DNA of 64,000 bases from Nymphaea colorata (Eukaryota; Streptophyta; Magnoliopsida; Nymphaeales; Nymphaeaceae). Shown here piece after piece: positions 1-16,948 of this stretch. The stretch is taken from assembly GCF_008831285.2 (NCBI RefSeq), contig NC_045143.1, positions 20,854,854-20,918,853 on the forward strand, written 5' to 3'. Below the pieces are notes generated by a model. That model searched no databases, was not told the DNA's origin, and saw only the letters and a list, made by a program, of their open reading frames with translations. The position numbers and the translations under genes are program-made. The number at the start of each line of letters is the position of its first letter. The stretch's first letter is position 1.

Positions 1-815
1 TAATTCATTATCAATTTCTTATGGCTCTTGACACAATTGCTTGATTTTATAATGCAGGCTTGGAGGTTTTGTGCATGAAGATGGACATTGAGAAGGCATA
101 TGATAGTGTGAAGTAGAATTTCCTAGAGAGGAGCTTGATCAATTTGGGAGTTGTGGCAGATCAGATTACTAGAATTATGGCGTGTGTCAAGACAACTACT
201 TTTGTTTATGTTGATCAATAGAGATGAAGGTAGACACTGCGGGTTAAGACATAGTGGCCCCATGTCACCCTTCCTTTTTATTGTAGTATTGAAAGTGGTG
301 ATAAGGAGGGTTTAAGGCAAAAGTAGATGGAAGGAGGATTTGGGCTGCTAAAGGGCCCATGAAAAAAAATGTAATGGGATTATTCTATTTGTCGCCAAGT
401 TATTTAGCAAAGGTATGGGGTTGTTGATTCAAGCGGATAAAGGAGTTTCTCGATGATGTAGGTAAAAGAGTGGGCATTATTGTTCATCAAAAGTGATCTC
501 TATTCATTCGAACGAAACAAAGGCTAGGAACCTTGCAAATTTAATTGGATGGGAGTTGGAGATTCTTCTCATGCCATTATTTGGGTTTGTCTGTTATTAT
601 TGCAAACCTAGGCGAAGTTCATTGTATGCCTGGTAGACAAATTTGAGAGGAAGCTTTTTTGTTTGAAAGTAAGTTTACTCTTGTACGGAGGCATCTTTGT
701 CTAATTCATTATAACCTTGGAAAAATTGTTCTTTATTAGCTGCAGGTAACAATGCCCTTTGAAAGTTGACATTCTAGTCCTTTAAAAGTCACTTTTTGGG
801 TATTTAGTTTTCATG
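1..815 (+). mobile_element. Decayed L1-type LINE reverse-transcriptase fragment, copy 1
   Basis: Reading the plus strand across stop codons and frameshifts gives the LINE reverse-transcriptase signature around a KMDIEKAYDSV stretch (about 75-115), followed by traces of the block that normally precedes the catalytic motif (about 235-310). No open frame remains. The stretch 1-210 is closely matched by 5227-5375, and about 760-815 matches about 6395-6460, so this is a shortened relative of copy 2. It starts before the window. Family assignment to plant L1 rests on motif recognition only. Confidence 0.7.
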
Positions 816-3204
816 ATGGATTTATTTTCCTGTTTGTTATTTTTAGGATCTTAAAAATTACACAATAACGAAAATAATGCATCATGTGCTTAGAGAGAGA
901 TGTTCAAAAAGCAGTAGATGCAACTTTACGAGTATACTTTTACTTTATAATTTCATATAGTAAAATCCTACAATTTTATTGTGTCATAGTTTTTATTTTG
1001 TTTTTTCATTAAATGAAAAAATTCATATGAACTCAATTAGATTTTGGTACAAATTTGATTGCAAAAAAAAAAAAAAAAAAAGAAACACAAGGTGTCATTT
1101 CAATTGTTACATTGTTAATTAATAATATTTTTAATATCATTATAATGATATATTTGACTTAGTAATATAATTATGTCTCCCTATTTAGCAATTTGGTGTG
1201 AGGAGCATGGAGGTTGTGCTTCAGAATTGTAAACAATTGCTAATCATTTTCTTAGTCAAATATGTTCTTCAAGGACGTGAACATAACTAGAGTACATTTG
1301 ATCATCTTCACACAAAAAGGCATAATAAATTACAACAAAACAGACTAAATAACTTGGTCTATGTATATTACAACTTAAGACTAAAGGAGAAGCAAGCCTC
1401 AAGTGTGTGAAACTTCAATCCTATCTCATTGGACAATATTTTCCTTGAAAATCTGGTCGACAATTAGATATTAAGAAAATTAGAAAATGTTGTCAACAAT
1501 GAAGTAAGTACTTTCTATTATATCATGAATTTAACTTTGTAATTGATCAAGTATCGTTGTCTAATTATACATCTTATTTTGTGAGAATTCAAACATTATA
1601 TTTTATTTTTAAATGTAGGAAAAAGGTGAACAAGAAAACATAGATATTGAATTACTAAGGCACAGTGAACAAAATGAAGATGAAGAAAATGAGAGGACAA
1701 GTCCAAGCCATGCTCATTAAGAAAATGAGCAGGAAGTCCTTGGAGATATAAAATTTTGTTGAATGATGACGATGACGACAATAGCAATGAAATAGAGGGT
1801 GTCAGATATAATGGTATGGACACTTTCTAAGAATCTAAGAAACTAAGATTCCGAGTGTGTAGGAACTAAGGTGTACATTTTGAAATCTACATTTATATAG
1901 TTGTACATGTGGTAAATGGGCAAATGTTTTTTTTTTTTTTTTGATTTCCTAATATATATGTTTTTTTATATTAGGTAATATTCTTTTTTGGGAATGCATG
2001 GGATTGCATTTTTTGCTAGTTGACAAAATGCATTTTTTGTTGGTTGTCATTTTGTTAATTCTTTTTGTAAGGTAGTCAACTTATTAAATATGTTATGACG
2101 ACATGGGATACTATGTATTTTGTATATTTGATGACATATCATACAGTCAATATATGTATTTCTTTAGTTTTACTTTATGAAAATATTAATTGAAGAAAGC
2201 TTTGTGATTGCAATGTATTATGTATTTCATCAATCATGAATTGAAGGCTTTAAGTTCAAACTTAGAAGTTTGTAGTTTCAAACATGATTCTATCATCTTG
2301 ATCAAGTACACAGTTTGCTTTTTTCAAGCTTCCATCTATATTTTGTAATTATGTTAGGTTTTAACTTATATGTCATATTAGTTTTTATCTAGGCAACTTG
2401 GTTGTATAATTTTATATTTCATGTATATGTTGACTTATGTATATGATATGATAATGAATTTGTACATTATGCCCTTTAGACTTTACCTTGTGGTGGCACA
2501 GACGTACACTTATGCCACTCTTTTAGCACATAGCACATTATCGGCCCAGGACGGATCATGCCATGTGCTAATTACCAAGACATCTATTATACTATATATG
2601 TAGGACAGGTCGAGCTATATGCCAATTAAGCGGACAAATGTTTTCACTGTTGTATGTTCACTTTCATTGCACATTGTCATTAGATGGTATTTGCTATTAG
2701 ATAGATGTTGTCAAATGCTTAATTCTTATTTTGTAGTTGTATAATTCAAGTTATGTTTAATACTTTCATTCTCATAAGCGATAGTTGTTTGACTTGATTT
2801 GACCAAGTCATCGAGTCAACTCGGTAACCCGATTGTGCAATGATCTGAGTTTGGTTCTTAGTATCTGACTTGACCGAGTCGTTGAGTCAACCTACTGACC
2901 AATGATCCAGTTGTGTGCCGATCCGAGTTTGATTCTTGAGTTAGCCAACTATGCTTTGAAGCTTTCCTAAATCACGCAGATGTCTTTGGTTGCCTTCTTG
3001 ATAAGTTGGCAAAAGAAATTTTTGTGTCGAATGAGGATAATGTTTTGTTGCTAAGGACAAGTGTTCTACCTGTGGCTTCATCGTGTATTCTTGGTGTGGA
3101 AGCAATTTGCTTAGCTTTACATCCATCTTAGGGTTTGATTGAACCAAACACTGGTCGGACAGAGCTGAAAGGGTTAAAAATAGGAGAGGACACTTTTTTT
3201 CGAT
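816..3204. other. AT-rich intergenic DNA with a small dimeric repeat
   Basis: No gene is seen. The stretch holds an A-run near 1063-1081, a T-run near 1926-1942 and scattered short open frames without recognisable products. At 2791-2940 there are two diverged copies of a roughly 76-bp unit built around GACTTGA...GAGTCAAC. A related GAGTCAACTCGG sequence recurs at about 20270-20290, so it is probably part of a dispersed repeat. Confidence 0.5.
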
Positions 3205-4055
3205 ATCCCGAGGGACAGAGGAGGCTAGGTTAGTCAGAAGATGGTTATCGGTTCTAGGACGCAAGGTGGCCTTGCTTTTTTAGGGTAAGAAGGGTTAGAG
3301 GAAATGTCTCAAGCCAATGTCTGAGTACCAAGCGCTACGACGCTTAAGTAACTGATCCCATACTCCCAAGAAAAACTCGAACGACCTTCAACAAAAGTGT
3401 ACTTATACCCAAATCAAACATAGGTGGGTAGGTAGAGAATGCCTATGGGCATGAGACAACTCTCTCTAAGAGACTTGGCAAAATAGCACCATAACTTTGG
3501 GAGAAGGGGTGCCTCCTCACAAAGGGGGTCACAATGACTAGGCTTGGGTGACTGATACCAGAAACACATGTCTCTACAAAGTCATAAGATCATGTATGGG
3601 GGCCGACGTCTGCCAATTCCAAAAGGTCAAAGAAGTTGGTGACCTGATGACAGGGGAAAAGGAGAACGAAGTCCCGGTAAATGGCGGTCTCAACTATAAT
3701 GGTCCTAAGGTAGTGAAATTCCTTATCGAGTAAGTTCTGACCTGCAGGAAAGGTGTAATGATCTGGGCACTGTTTTAGAGAGGCTTAGTGAAATATACAT
3801 GTTTATAAAGATGTAGACTACTTGCACCTGGACAGAAAGACCCTATGAAGCTTTACTATTCCCTGGGATTGGCTTTAGGCCTTCCCTGTGCAACTTAGGG
3901 GGAAGGCGAGAGGGTTTCCTCAGGCTGGATAGAGATTGGCCCTCAAGCGAAAAGGTAGAAGGGATCTTGACTGCAAGACCCACCCATCAAGCAGGGACGA
4001 CAATCGGCTTTAGTCATCCCCAAGGTTTCACATCAATGGGAAGGTTGGGCATGGT
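3205..4055 (+). pseudogene. Plastid 23S rRNA fragment in nuclear DNA (NUPT)
   Basis: The sequence follows the 3' half of plastid 23S rRNA in order. Recognisable blocks are CCCGAGGGACAGAGGAGGCT (about 3208), a CTCGAACGACCTTCAAC block (about 3376), GTGACCTGATGACAGGGGA (about 3637), TGGTCCTAAGGTAG (about 3699) and CTGGACAGAAAGACCCTATG (about 3827). Most differences from a living plastid gene look like C-to-T or G-to-A changes, as expected for an old methylated nuclear copy. Around 3905-3915 the copy jumps from the GGAAGGCGA block to the TTTCCTC block, skipping what should be roughly 150 bases. It is not a functional rRNA gene. Confidence 0.88.
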
Positions 4056-4789
4056 GCAACAGGTAATAGGGTAGCTTTAGAAGTGTGTGTACAAGGTCAT
4101 AATGAGAGACGTGATCTTTCTTGTGAAGATAATGAAGTTATTGGTGAAGCTGGCAAATGGAGTCCTGAACTGGCTGTTGTTTGTGAGGTGTGGAAAGAGA
4201 TCAAATTTGAATTCAAAGCAATAGATATTTTGCAATTTAGTGATTTTGATTCTCGTTCGTTCCACCAATTGAAATTGAACTCAGCTCAATCTTTTACTAA
4301 ATTAAAAATTTGAGCTGAACCAACTAAAGAATGAGGCTCCTATGTATTTGCACATATCAACATGTAAATACGTATGCTATGTATTATGCAAGCAAGATCT
4401 AAAATTAAAAACTTCTCTTTAAAACTAAAGAGTTCAATCTTTCTATTGTTGGATCCATAATGAACCCATGGACCCTCGGGATTGGTGGAACATTTTGAAT
4501 TTTCTTTAGTTGTGGACTATAGATCAAGCTATGGATCTACGTGTCTATATAGATATTGATCCTATTCATGGGGATTCTATAAGTATCTCATTTTAAAAAT
4601 AGAAAGTTTGAAACAATTGGGTCTTTTTCAAAGATTGGATGTAGTTACTAATTCATGATTTGGCATGTCCAAAATGAAAACTTCATTCTTGATTTTATGA
4701 GAATTTTTATGAAAGCATTTCATTTGCTTCTCTTCAATGGAAGTTTATTTTCCTAAAATGAACATCTTGATCAATTAGAAATTTGACAG
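4056..4789. other. AT-rich spacer without a recognised gene
   Basis: This stretch lies between the plastid rRNA fragment and the second LINE copy. A 76-codon open frame at 4083-4313 has no recognised domain and lies in repeat-derived surroundings. I see no RNA gene or regulatory site. Confidence 0.4.
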
Positions 4790-6480
4790 GTAAAGAATGA
4801 CATCTCTTATGCCAATGATGCTATCTTCTTCAACCATTGAGCTGGCTGTGGACAATCCGCTTTTCGCTGGATTATTACCGATCTAATCATAAAGAGCTAG
4901 TTTATCAGGAATTTTACCAGTCACTAAAGAAGAAATCAAAGATATTTTTGGACAGTGATAGCCCTGTAGCGCTTGATGGGTACTCTAGTTTTTTCTTCTA
5001 GGGTATATAGCATATTGTTGGAGATGAAGTTTATGAAATGGTCGTGGACTTCTTCTGCATTGGAAAGCTAATAAGGAGTGTTAACCACGCTAACATCATG
5101 CTTAACCTAAAGTTTGAGGGTGCTTTTTGTATTGATGGCTATAGGCCTATTGTCTTGTGCTTCTAATGCAAAGTGTGCTAGTAAAGATTGTTAATGAAGA
5201 ACATGGAGCTCTTGTCAAGAATCGGCTAATTCATTGTCAATTTCTATGGTTCTTGACACAATTAATTGATTGTATAATGCAGGCTTGGAGGTTTATGATA
5301 GTGTGAACTGAAATTTTCAGAAAGGTGTTTAATCTATTTGGGATTTGTGGCGGATTGGACATGTAGGATTATGGAGTGCGCCATGACAACTTTTTTTTTT
5401 TTTTTATGTTGATCAATAGAGACAAAGGTAGACTCACTAAAAGTTTCTTAGGGTTAACACATGGTGGCCCTTTGTCATCATGTTATAATGAAGGTGGTGA
5501 TAAGGAGGGTTAAGGCAAGAGTAGATGAGAGGAGGATTTGGGTTCCTAGGGGGCCGCTGAACAAAAAGTGTAATAGGATTATTCTGTTTGACCATGTCAC
5601 CATGTTATTTAACAGAGGTATTAGGTTGTTGATTAAAGGGATAAAGGAGTTTCTTAAGGATGTGGGTAAAGGAGTGGACCTATAGGAAATCAAAGACGAG
5701 TTCAATTCACGTGAATGAAATGAAGGCCAGGCGCCTTATAAATTTTATTGGATGGGAGTTGAAGAGTGGTCTCATTCAATTATTTGGGTTTGCCTCTTAT
5801 TAAGGCGAACTTAAGCGAAGTTCACTGTATAAGTCTGGCAGACAAATTTGAGAGGAAGCTTGCTTCTTTGAAAGTAAGTTTACTCTTGTAAGGAGGCGTC
5901 TTTGCCTAATTCAATATAACCTTGCAACAATTGCTCTTGCTCTTTATTGGATGCTGGTCTACAAGCTCTCAAGGACCATTGTCTTGCAGTTGGAAATGGG
6001 CATGATGAGTTTTCTTTGGCCTGAAAATAATGGCGGTAGGAGGAGATGGCAGCACATCTCATGATAGACTATACGTCAGCCTAAGGTGGAAGGAGGGGTA
6101 GGGTTGAAGCCATTGCAAGATTGGAATCAAGCTGTTCCAGTGTGTAGATTATGTCAAGTAGTGAACGATAATTCTAGCGTCTGGAAGTGGCCAAGTGACA
6201 AATATATATAACCTTCTCCCCCCTTCTTTGGAGCCAATTTGGTGTGTTACATAATGAAAGATTTATGCATTGGTTGTTACATCATGGAATTTTGCAACTA
6301 GTGTTCCTTTTTACTTAAATCAACCCATCCTCCTCTCTAGGGTGTGCAGGGCGGGTTCCATGTCTGGAAGGCAACACAAAATCTTTTGGGAAATCGCATT
6401 CTAGTTCCTTTTTTTTTTTTTCCTGAAAAGTCACTTTTTGGGAATTTGCTTTTGTCATTGTACGTAGGACTAGGAGTCTC
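4790..6480 (+). mobile_element. Decayed L1-type LINE reverse-transcriptase region, copy 2
   Basis: Conceptual reading across stops shows plant L1 reverse-transcriptase blocks in order: a DGYSSFFF...IVGDEVYEMVVDFF block (about 4975-5070), a block ending GYRPIVLC (about 5140-5160), the AYDSV region (about 5300, carrying a roughly 30-base deletion compared with copy 1), and the distal FLWPENNGGRRRWQHIS...PKVEGGVGL region (about 6010-6110). Stops and frameshifts are abundant, so it is dead. It shares its middle and its end with the fragment at 1-815. The two lie about 5.2 kb apart on the same strand. Confidence 0.75.
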
Positions 6481-6502
6481 TTTTTACTATCAAAAATAAT
6501 TT

Positions 6503-6750
6503 GGTCATGCTCAGCCCCCTAACGCAGTCCGAACATGTAACTTGCTCTGCCCTGGGTTCGAAAACGGTCCTCAATTTTGGTTGGTAACTTTTAAGTGCAT
6601 GACGAAGCGACATACTTCTGTTGCCCGTTTCTGCAAGAGAAGCCCAACTGCACTAAGATGTTCATAAATGAAACTCTTTAGAAATACGAGGGTGAGCGGC
6701 TAAGACAGGCCTCCTGTCCTACTTTCGCGATAGAGAATACTTTAGTCATT
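6503..6750 (+). mobile_element. Possible tRNA-derived SINE
   Basis: The segment opens with GGTCATGCTCAG, which resembles an RNA polymerase III A box. About 50 bases later it carries GGGTTCGAAAAC (about 6552-6563), a good match to the B box of tRNA-related SINEs. It ends in a T-rich tail near 6745. The rest does not fold obviously as a tRNA. Low certainty, because A-box spacing and target duplications were not clear. Confidence 0.4.
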
Positions 6751-7880
6751 TTTTATTATTTTGGCGTTCTTAAAAAGGTAATTCTCTTTATTTTCCACAT
6801 TTACCATTGCATGGAGAGTCCTCCTTTTCAAGAGTAAGAGCAATAACATATCAGTAAATTTGGGCCTTAACATGCAGCCTCGTGTTAAAGCCCGAACACG
6901 ACCTCCAACATGTTAAAGAGAAACAGTTTGGGTATTTCATTAACTGCTAAGACGCATTTAAAGAAGCACTTGAAAGAAATTCAAAATCAAGTGAACTTTC
7001 GTTATGCCAACGAATGTTGAACACCCTTATATAAAACTTTCTGAACAAAATGCAACAAATGGGCTTCGCAAAAAAGTCTTCCCTGGCAGAAACGATTGCA
7101 GATATTTAATTGGCCAAGTTTCGCGTCATTGGAGCATGTTTTGATTCTTATACTAGTTTATTCGGAGATTAGTTTTCAGAGAAATTTTTTCTAGCAAACT
7201 AGAAAAGAAGGAGATAAGATTTCTTCAAGACATAGTTTCAAATGCAACTACCAACTTATACATGATTGTCCATCTTCGTCTATTTGTAGTTTAAAGATTT
7301 CCATCCATCGTATTCTCATTTAGATAAGGATATCCCTTCCGTAAATCACAATACAGCAAGCGAGTCTCTGCAATACAGCTGCAAGAGAGAAACATTTCTC
7401 CTTAACTATAAAAAAAGAGGAGAAACGGAGGAAGAGCCAACAAAGGTGAACGTCACCTGACTGGAGCCTGTTTTTATAACGTACAAGAAATGGTTTTTAA
7501 TAACAAAAAGGAATTATATATTAAACCATCATAAGATACCAAACGCTATTGAAAGCATTAACATCTTCACATGTCTGAAACATTCTCTGCCAAGTGTGTT
7601 CCGGGCACGGGGTTTTGCACCCCTCGCTTATTTACTTTACTTTACTTTACCATGGGCAAGGTATAACTAACTACGTACCAACCCAGCGAGATGTCGATTT
7701 CCACATAAATTTCGCCAGTCCCATCACCAAGGCAACCGCCTGCACGACAGCAAAGCAGCCTTACAGGCAACACCATGTACAGTCATGCACATGGCCACCC
7801 ACGAGGGGCTTCTGGGCCCCACGATACGGATTCAGCCGAGAAGCCCTTGCGCTGCCCAGCTTCCACGATCATCACCGCAG
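6751..7880. other. Intergenic DNA downstream of alpha-tubulin
   Basis: No gene is supported. A 120-codon open frame at 7594-7956 on the plus strand has no recognised domain and runs into the tubulin 3' untranslated region. The tubulin transcript probably ends somewhere around 7880-7920, judged from the T-rich sequence after the stop codon; the exact cleavage site is not determined. Confidence 0.4.
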
Positions 7881-8136
7881 GCCGACCACAATATTCCCCA
7901 AAACGACTCAACAAATAAGAACAGTAATAATAGTTTCGTACTCAAAACACTCGTAAAGGAATGAGAAGTTGGAAACTGAATATCATTACCATCACAATAT
8001 CGGAAAAACACAGAAATAGTTTATGACTACATAAAAGGCTCCCAAACCACACAGGAGCAAGCACAAAATACAAGGGGAGGGGAAAGAGGAGAGATGGAAA
8101 TAACCAACCTAAACAAACAACCAACAAGAATCACCT

Positions 8137-12420
<4,284 letters not shown>

Positions 12421-12558
12421 CTCTCCTCTCCCTTGGCGTTCTTCTTCTCCTCCTCCTCCTCGATCTCTCCCTTCCTATCGATCGACGATGAACCGAAAGG
12501 CGGAGGCGATTCCCCGGAGCGCTCTCACTCTCTCTCTCCCCCCTCTTCCTTCCTGTCG

Positions 12559-12566
12559 TTATATAT
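12559..12566 (-). promoter_or_regulatory. TATA box of the alpha-tubulin gene
   Basis: On the minus strand the sequence reads GATATATAACG about 140 bp before the start codon. A start site about 30 bp downstream would leave a leader of roughly 110 nt, rich in CT repeats as is common in plant leaders. The match and spacing are seen; promoter function is inferred. Confidence 0.5.
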
Positions 12567-12569
12567 CTA

Positions 12570-15155
12570 ATTATAAAAATACACCAACAAGATCAGCCAC
12601 ACCCTCCAAAAACAGAACACATAACAGGAGAGAGGCAGAGAGAGAGAAGGGGGGGTTAAAAGGGAAAGCCAGTCAACCTTTATTTATTTCCCGGCAACAC
12701 TCTTATCACCACAGCTCATATGAGAGAGAGGAAAGGGGCGGCAGAGCGAGGCGGACCCCTAATGGTAACTGTAAATCCCGCCTTAATCATCCTCTTGGGT
12801 TCCGTGGCGGTCCTGGGCCCCGCCCTCGGCTGGTGCTACCGTGCTGGCTCCTCCCTCTCTGCACGCCCAGTCCCTCTCCCTTTTAACACTACCTAAGGTG
12901 TCACCGCAAGCTGTCCGTCACAATTTTTAATCCTTCTATGCCGATCGACCTATATATTTATATATAATATTTATTCATTTTATAATTTATATATATATAT
13001 ATTTACAATGTATTTTTGAATTGTTTTAATTAGAAAATAGAAAATAAAGTGATAATAAGTTGGTTATCACTTACTTATCAGTCATAACATAAATAGAATA
13101 TGGGGGTGATATGGATATCAACAAAATTAGATGTGGGCCAGAGTCTGGGTGGATCATTATTGTGAACCGAGTCGGGATTAGGGTTCTGTCTCGGATCTTT
13201 GGTCGGGGGGGGGGGGGGGGGAGGATGGAATGAATAATGGAAAAAGGAAGGAGGGTCGCCAGCAGCCACATGTGGAGAAGCAGATGGCATTTGGAGACTT
13301 CTCTACTGTTCCTCTAACCGTAATTCATACCCTTTCGGTTCTTTTTTTTTTTTTTTTCCAATATTTCACATTGTTTCAAATTCACCCTTGGGTCATGGCT
13401 TCTCTTACGGTCCTGCCCTTTCCCGGCCCACCCCCCGCTTCGCCCAACTGGGCTCCAAGCGAACTCGTTCGAGGTTCGGGCCTTGTGCTCCTTTCTAACC
13501 TGTTATGTGAATCAAATTCGAGTCTTAGCTTTGGCATTGGCGTACACGCCAAACTCTAACCACATCTGCTTACTTGAACGCCTTAGCCCACTGAAAGAGC
13601 TACAGATTTTGGTGGGAGAAACTTTAATATGTACAAATGTAGTTGGAAAATGACATTATTATGCAAGTATATGTGCTTATGTCCAGTTTTTCGATCTCTC
13701 TCTTTGTGAATCTAAAATTAAATTCTGATATAATATATGTTTTCTGTCATTTGTATTATGTCTGAACTCAAGCATGAATAGTAAACATCTGTAAAAAAAA
13801 ATAGGTATGGTAAAAGATTCAACATACCATATTAGACACATTATCTGATGCAATGCATCAGACAGAATGTCACGAGAAACAGAGGATTTTTCTATCTAAA
13901 CTCAGTCGACGAAATACACAAACCATATGTAATAGACACTTAGATGGATGATGGTTAAAAAACAATATCAACATTCAAATTTATTTTTTTTTTAATTTTT
14001 AATTTAAAATATCAAGGGCTGATATTGTTCCTTATCTGTTTATCATCTAAGTGTATAGACCCGCTAATCTCTCTCTCACTCGCTTTTTCTATATGAAAAT
14101 TGAATAGCTATTGTGGCTATTAGTGTCACCTAGCGTATTCTTAAAAGTCATTGATCTATCATGATAAACGCTTTAGGGAGAATAAGGAAAAGAGAAAAAA
14201 AAAGGTGATGAATATTTTCATAATTTAATATTAATTCATATCTTGTTCTTTTTATTTTTCCTCAACCGTCCATCACGATAAATCGAATGACCCTCACGAA
14301 TTAGGTCGGTAGCTCTAAATAACTAGATAGCTACGCCAAGGATAAAAACCATACTTTTTAAAAATTTAGTTAAAAACATTTTAAACCAAATTAGAACACA
14401 TAAATATGTTTATAAAAAACTAATTTGATATAAAACATGCCTTAGTTTAAGTTATTTTTATGAGAAAAAGGAGATTTCTTTACTATCAAAATTTTTATAT
14501 TATATGAGTCATTCAATTTATCTTATTATAAATATATGATTAAATTAAACAAATGATTAACTTAATATGTATTTCCAATCAATTTTATTTTTTAATCATA
14601 TCTATAAAGTTAGGTTGCAAAAACACACCTTAATTATTACATTTAATGTGTCTCTTTCTTTTTATATAAAAGATAAGTGAGTCACCACACAATCTATTAG
14701 CTGGCCAATCTCTGTTGTTCCTTAAAAGAAAAACGACAAGCTGCCACCACACCACCTCATAAGGGAGGCCATCTCCACGGCACCGGCGATGCCCAGTAGG
14801 GTGTCACGGCACCACCGCACTTGGGTGCCACCAGGGACGTCCTGGACCCCCGGCGATTGTCCGTAGGACCATCATCCTAGTGGCATCATTGGGCGGTGAC
14901 CGGCTTCCCCCAAGGCAAGAAAAAAAACAAAAGGCAGTGGTTGCCACCCCCCTCGTTTAAGAAGTTTTGCCGGCAAATTTTTTAAGCCAACACCGCCATG
15001 GACGGCTGGCCGGAGCGTCGCCCGCTATCAAAAGCAGCAGATTTTTTTACCACGAGGAGAGGCAACTCTCACCGAGGCTTCGCCAGCAGACCTGGACCGA
15101 CGTCGGCATCGGTCCAGGTACGCCGGGTTAGGGGCACCACAAAGGGGAGACAACT
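12570..15155. other. Intergenic region upstream of alpha-tubulin
   Basis: No gene is supported. The stretch contains the tubulin promoter region, an AT-rich block (about 12940-13060), a run of 17 G at 13205-13221, a T-run near 13343-13358 and a GC-rich segment (about 14750-15130). The GC-rich segment has a proline- and glycine-coding look but no consistent frame. Short open frames at 13071-13559 show no recognised domain. Confidence 0.45.
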
Positions 15156-15170
15156 TATATATATATATAT

Positions 15171-15204
<34 letters not shown>
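15156..15204. repeat. Compound (TA)n(GA)n microsatellite
   Basis: About nine TA units pass directly into about fifteen AG units. It is a simple sequence repeat and likely to vary between individuals. Confidence 0.9.
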
Positions 15205-15207
<3 letters not shown>

Positions 15208-16948
15208 TCAATCTAATCTACAGTTGTCATCGATGGTTCAAAACTTGCCAGCAATAGTCTTATAAGGTTAATGACATCAATGAATTGACAATTTGACGGA
15301 TTAATTAGGCACCACAAAAAGCTCCTGCCCTAACTTTCCACAATGCAGATCGCCACGTGACGTCGATTACGTAATATCAGATTGGGTCGGGTCTGATAAG
15401 CATTATACCCGTACGATAAGCGGTATACCGATCCACTTACTTCCAAGATATTTTCTTCTTCTTTTTCCGTGCCAAAGACAAAAGGAAATCACGCCAAAAA
15501 AGCAACGAGAAAAGCCAGACCAGTCCCTAGGGTTCCAAACTTTGGGTTTTGTAATGGACCCGGTTCTGACTGGAAGTAACGGGCACCATGCTTGGATCCA
15601 GGAAATACTATATTGGACCTACCATAGGACGGTGATCGGCCCCGATCCACACCTTTCAGATCCAGGAAATATTATATTGTTGAAGTTGGATTTGATATAT
15701 TCGTTCCTTGAATTAGAAACAATCAAGGCATTTGCGCATTAAAATTCTGAATTAGGGATGTTGATGCTTTGGATCTGGGGGAGAAATTGACATTCGATTA
15801 AGAAATTGGATTGAATTAGGGAAATTGGATTTGCTTTTTGTAAATATCTGATTGGAGTTCATGTGTACATTCAAATAAATGTCCTAACGAGTGACTGCCC
15901 AATAGATGACAGCTATTATCCTTCTCTGATTTTTGGTTGGAAACGAACTATATAATTGATTTTTTGTTTTCCCTCTTTCTAAATTTTTCCCCCTCCTAAT
16001 GCCTATTCTTTTTTCTCTGTACAAGATCAGCTGCTTTCATACCCATACGATGGGGACGATATGCGTGCTGGAATTTTTGTCCTTATCCTTGCGTGATGTG
16101 ATGTGAGCACTGGGTCCATATACTCTGCGGCACGTATTAACACATCTTCTTGGGTTTTACCATCTTTAGGGTATAATGATTTTATTTTAAAAACAAAATG
16201 ATTATTTCTAAAAAAAGTTAAAATTATTAAACAATGAAGTGTTTTGTTTTTAAAAGTAGCAAACAAAACCTTGGAATTTTGATTCCATTTCAATTTGAGG
16301 AAATTTTCATTCGTAAATCTAAATTGTAAACCATCAAACACTTTATTAATGGCCCTCTTTTCAGATAATAAACGTGTAATTATTTAAATGCACTAAACAT
16401 ATTACATAAGTCTCTACTGCTTAAGGGTGTTCAAGACCGAACACCCACGTGCATATTCGACCCTTTGCACAAGTAAGAAGTATTTCAGTTCTTTTTTTTT
16501 TTTTTTGAAGGAAATGGAAGGAAGGGTAAGTATCCCATGTATTTTACATAAATAAATAAAAAAAAAAGAACTCCTTTCTATTTTTAAGTGGTCTCCCTTT
16601 TTTCAAATATATGGGCGCTTTGGTCATTTTTGGGTTCGGATTAACCTACGTCAGTTTCTGATTTTTGAAATTGGAGAGAAAGACTTGCTTTTCCTTTTAT
16701 ATGTTTTTTACGTTCTATGGCAAGATTGGTTTTTTAAATGGAATATCCGATGCTTTTCTTTTCTTTTTTAATTTTTTTTTTTTTTCCTTTCAGGGTGGGC
16801 TAGCAGCCTATGAAAAACAGTAACAGTTCTTCAAGAGAAAGAAGAAGCCACAACACAACAGATGACAAAGTGGCTCCATTTATATGCACCACACCCTTTG
16901 CCACTTGCCAGCGGCCAAGTTAAATTTTTTTAAAGAGAGCACTCTTCA
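15205..16948. other. Gene-free stretch with a short direct repeat
   Basis: No gene is supported. GATCCAGGAAATACTATATT at about 15596 recurs with one change at about 15661, a direct repeat with a 65-bp period. The 3' part carries T- and A-runs. The segment about 16148-16345 ends in CCATCAAACACTTTATTA, which resembles the inverted ends of the MITE at 29460, so an eroded relative may be present. Confidence 0.4.

Noticed and set aside
3205-4055. Functional rRNA gene or bacterial contamination
   Set aside because: Decayed by many transitions and an internal deletion, flanked by nuclear LINE remnants, and closest to plastid rather than bacterial rRNA.
7594-7956. 120-codon plus-strand open frame
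   Set aside because: Antisense to the tubulin 3' end, with no domain.
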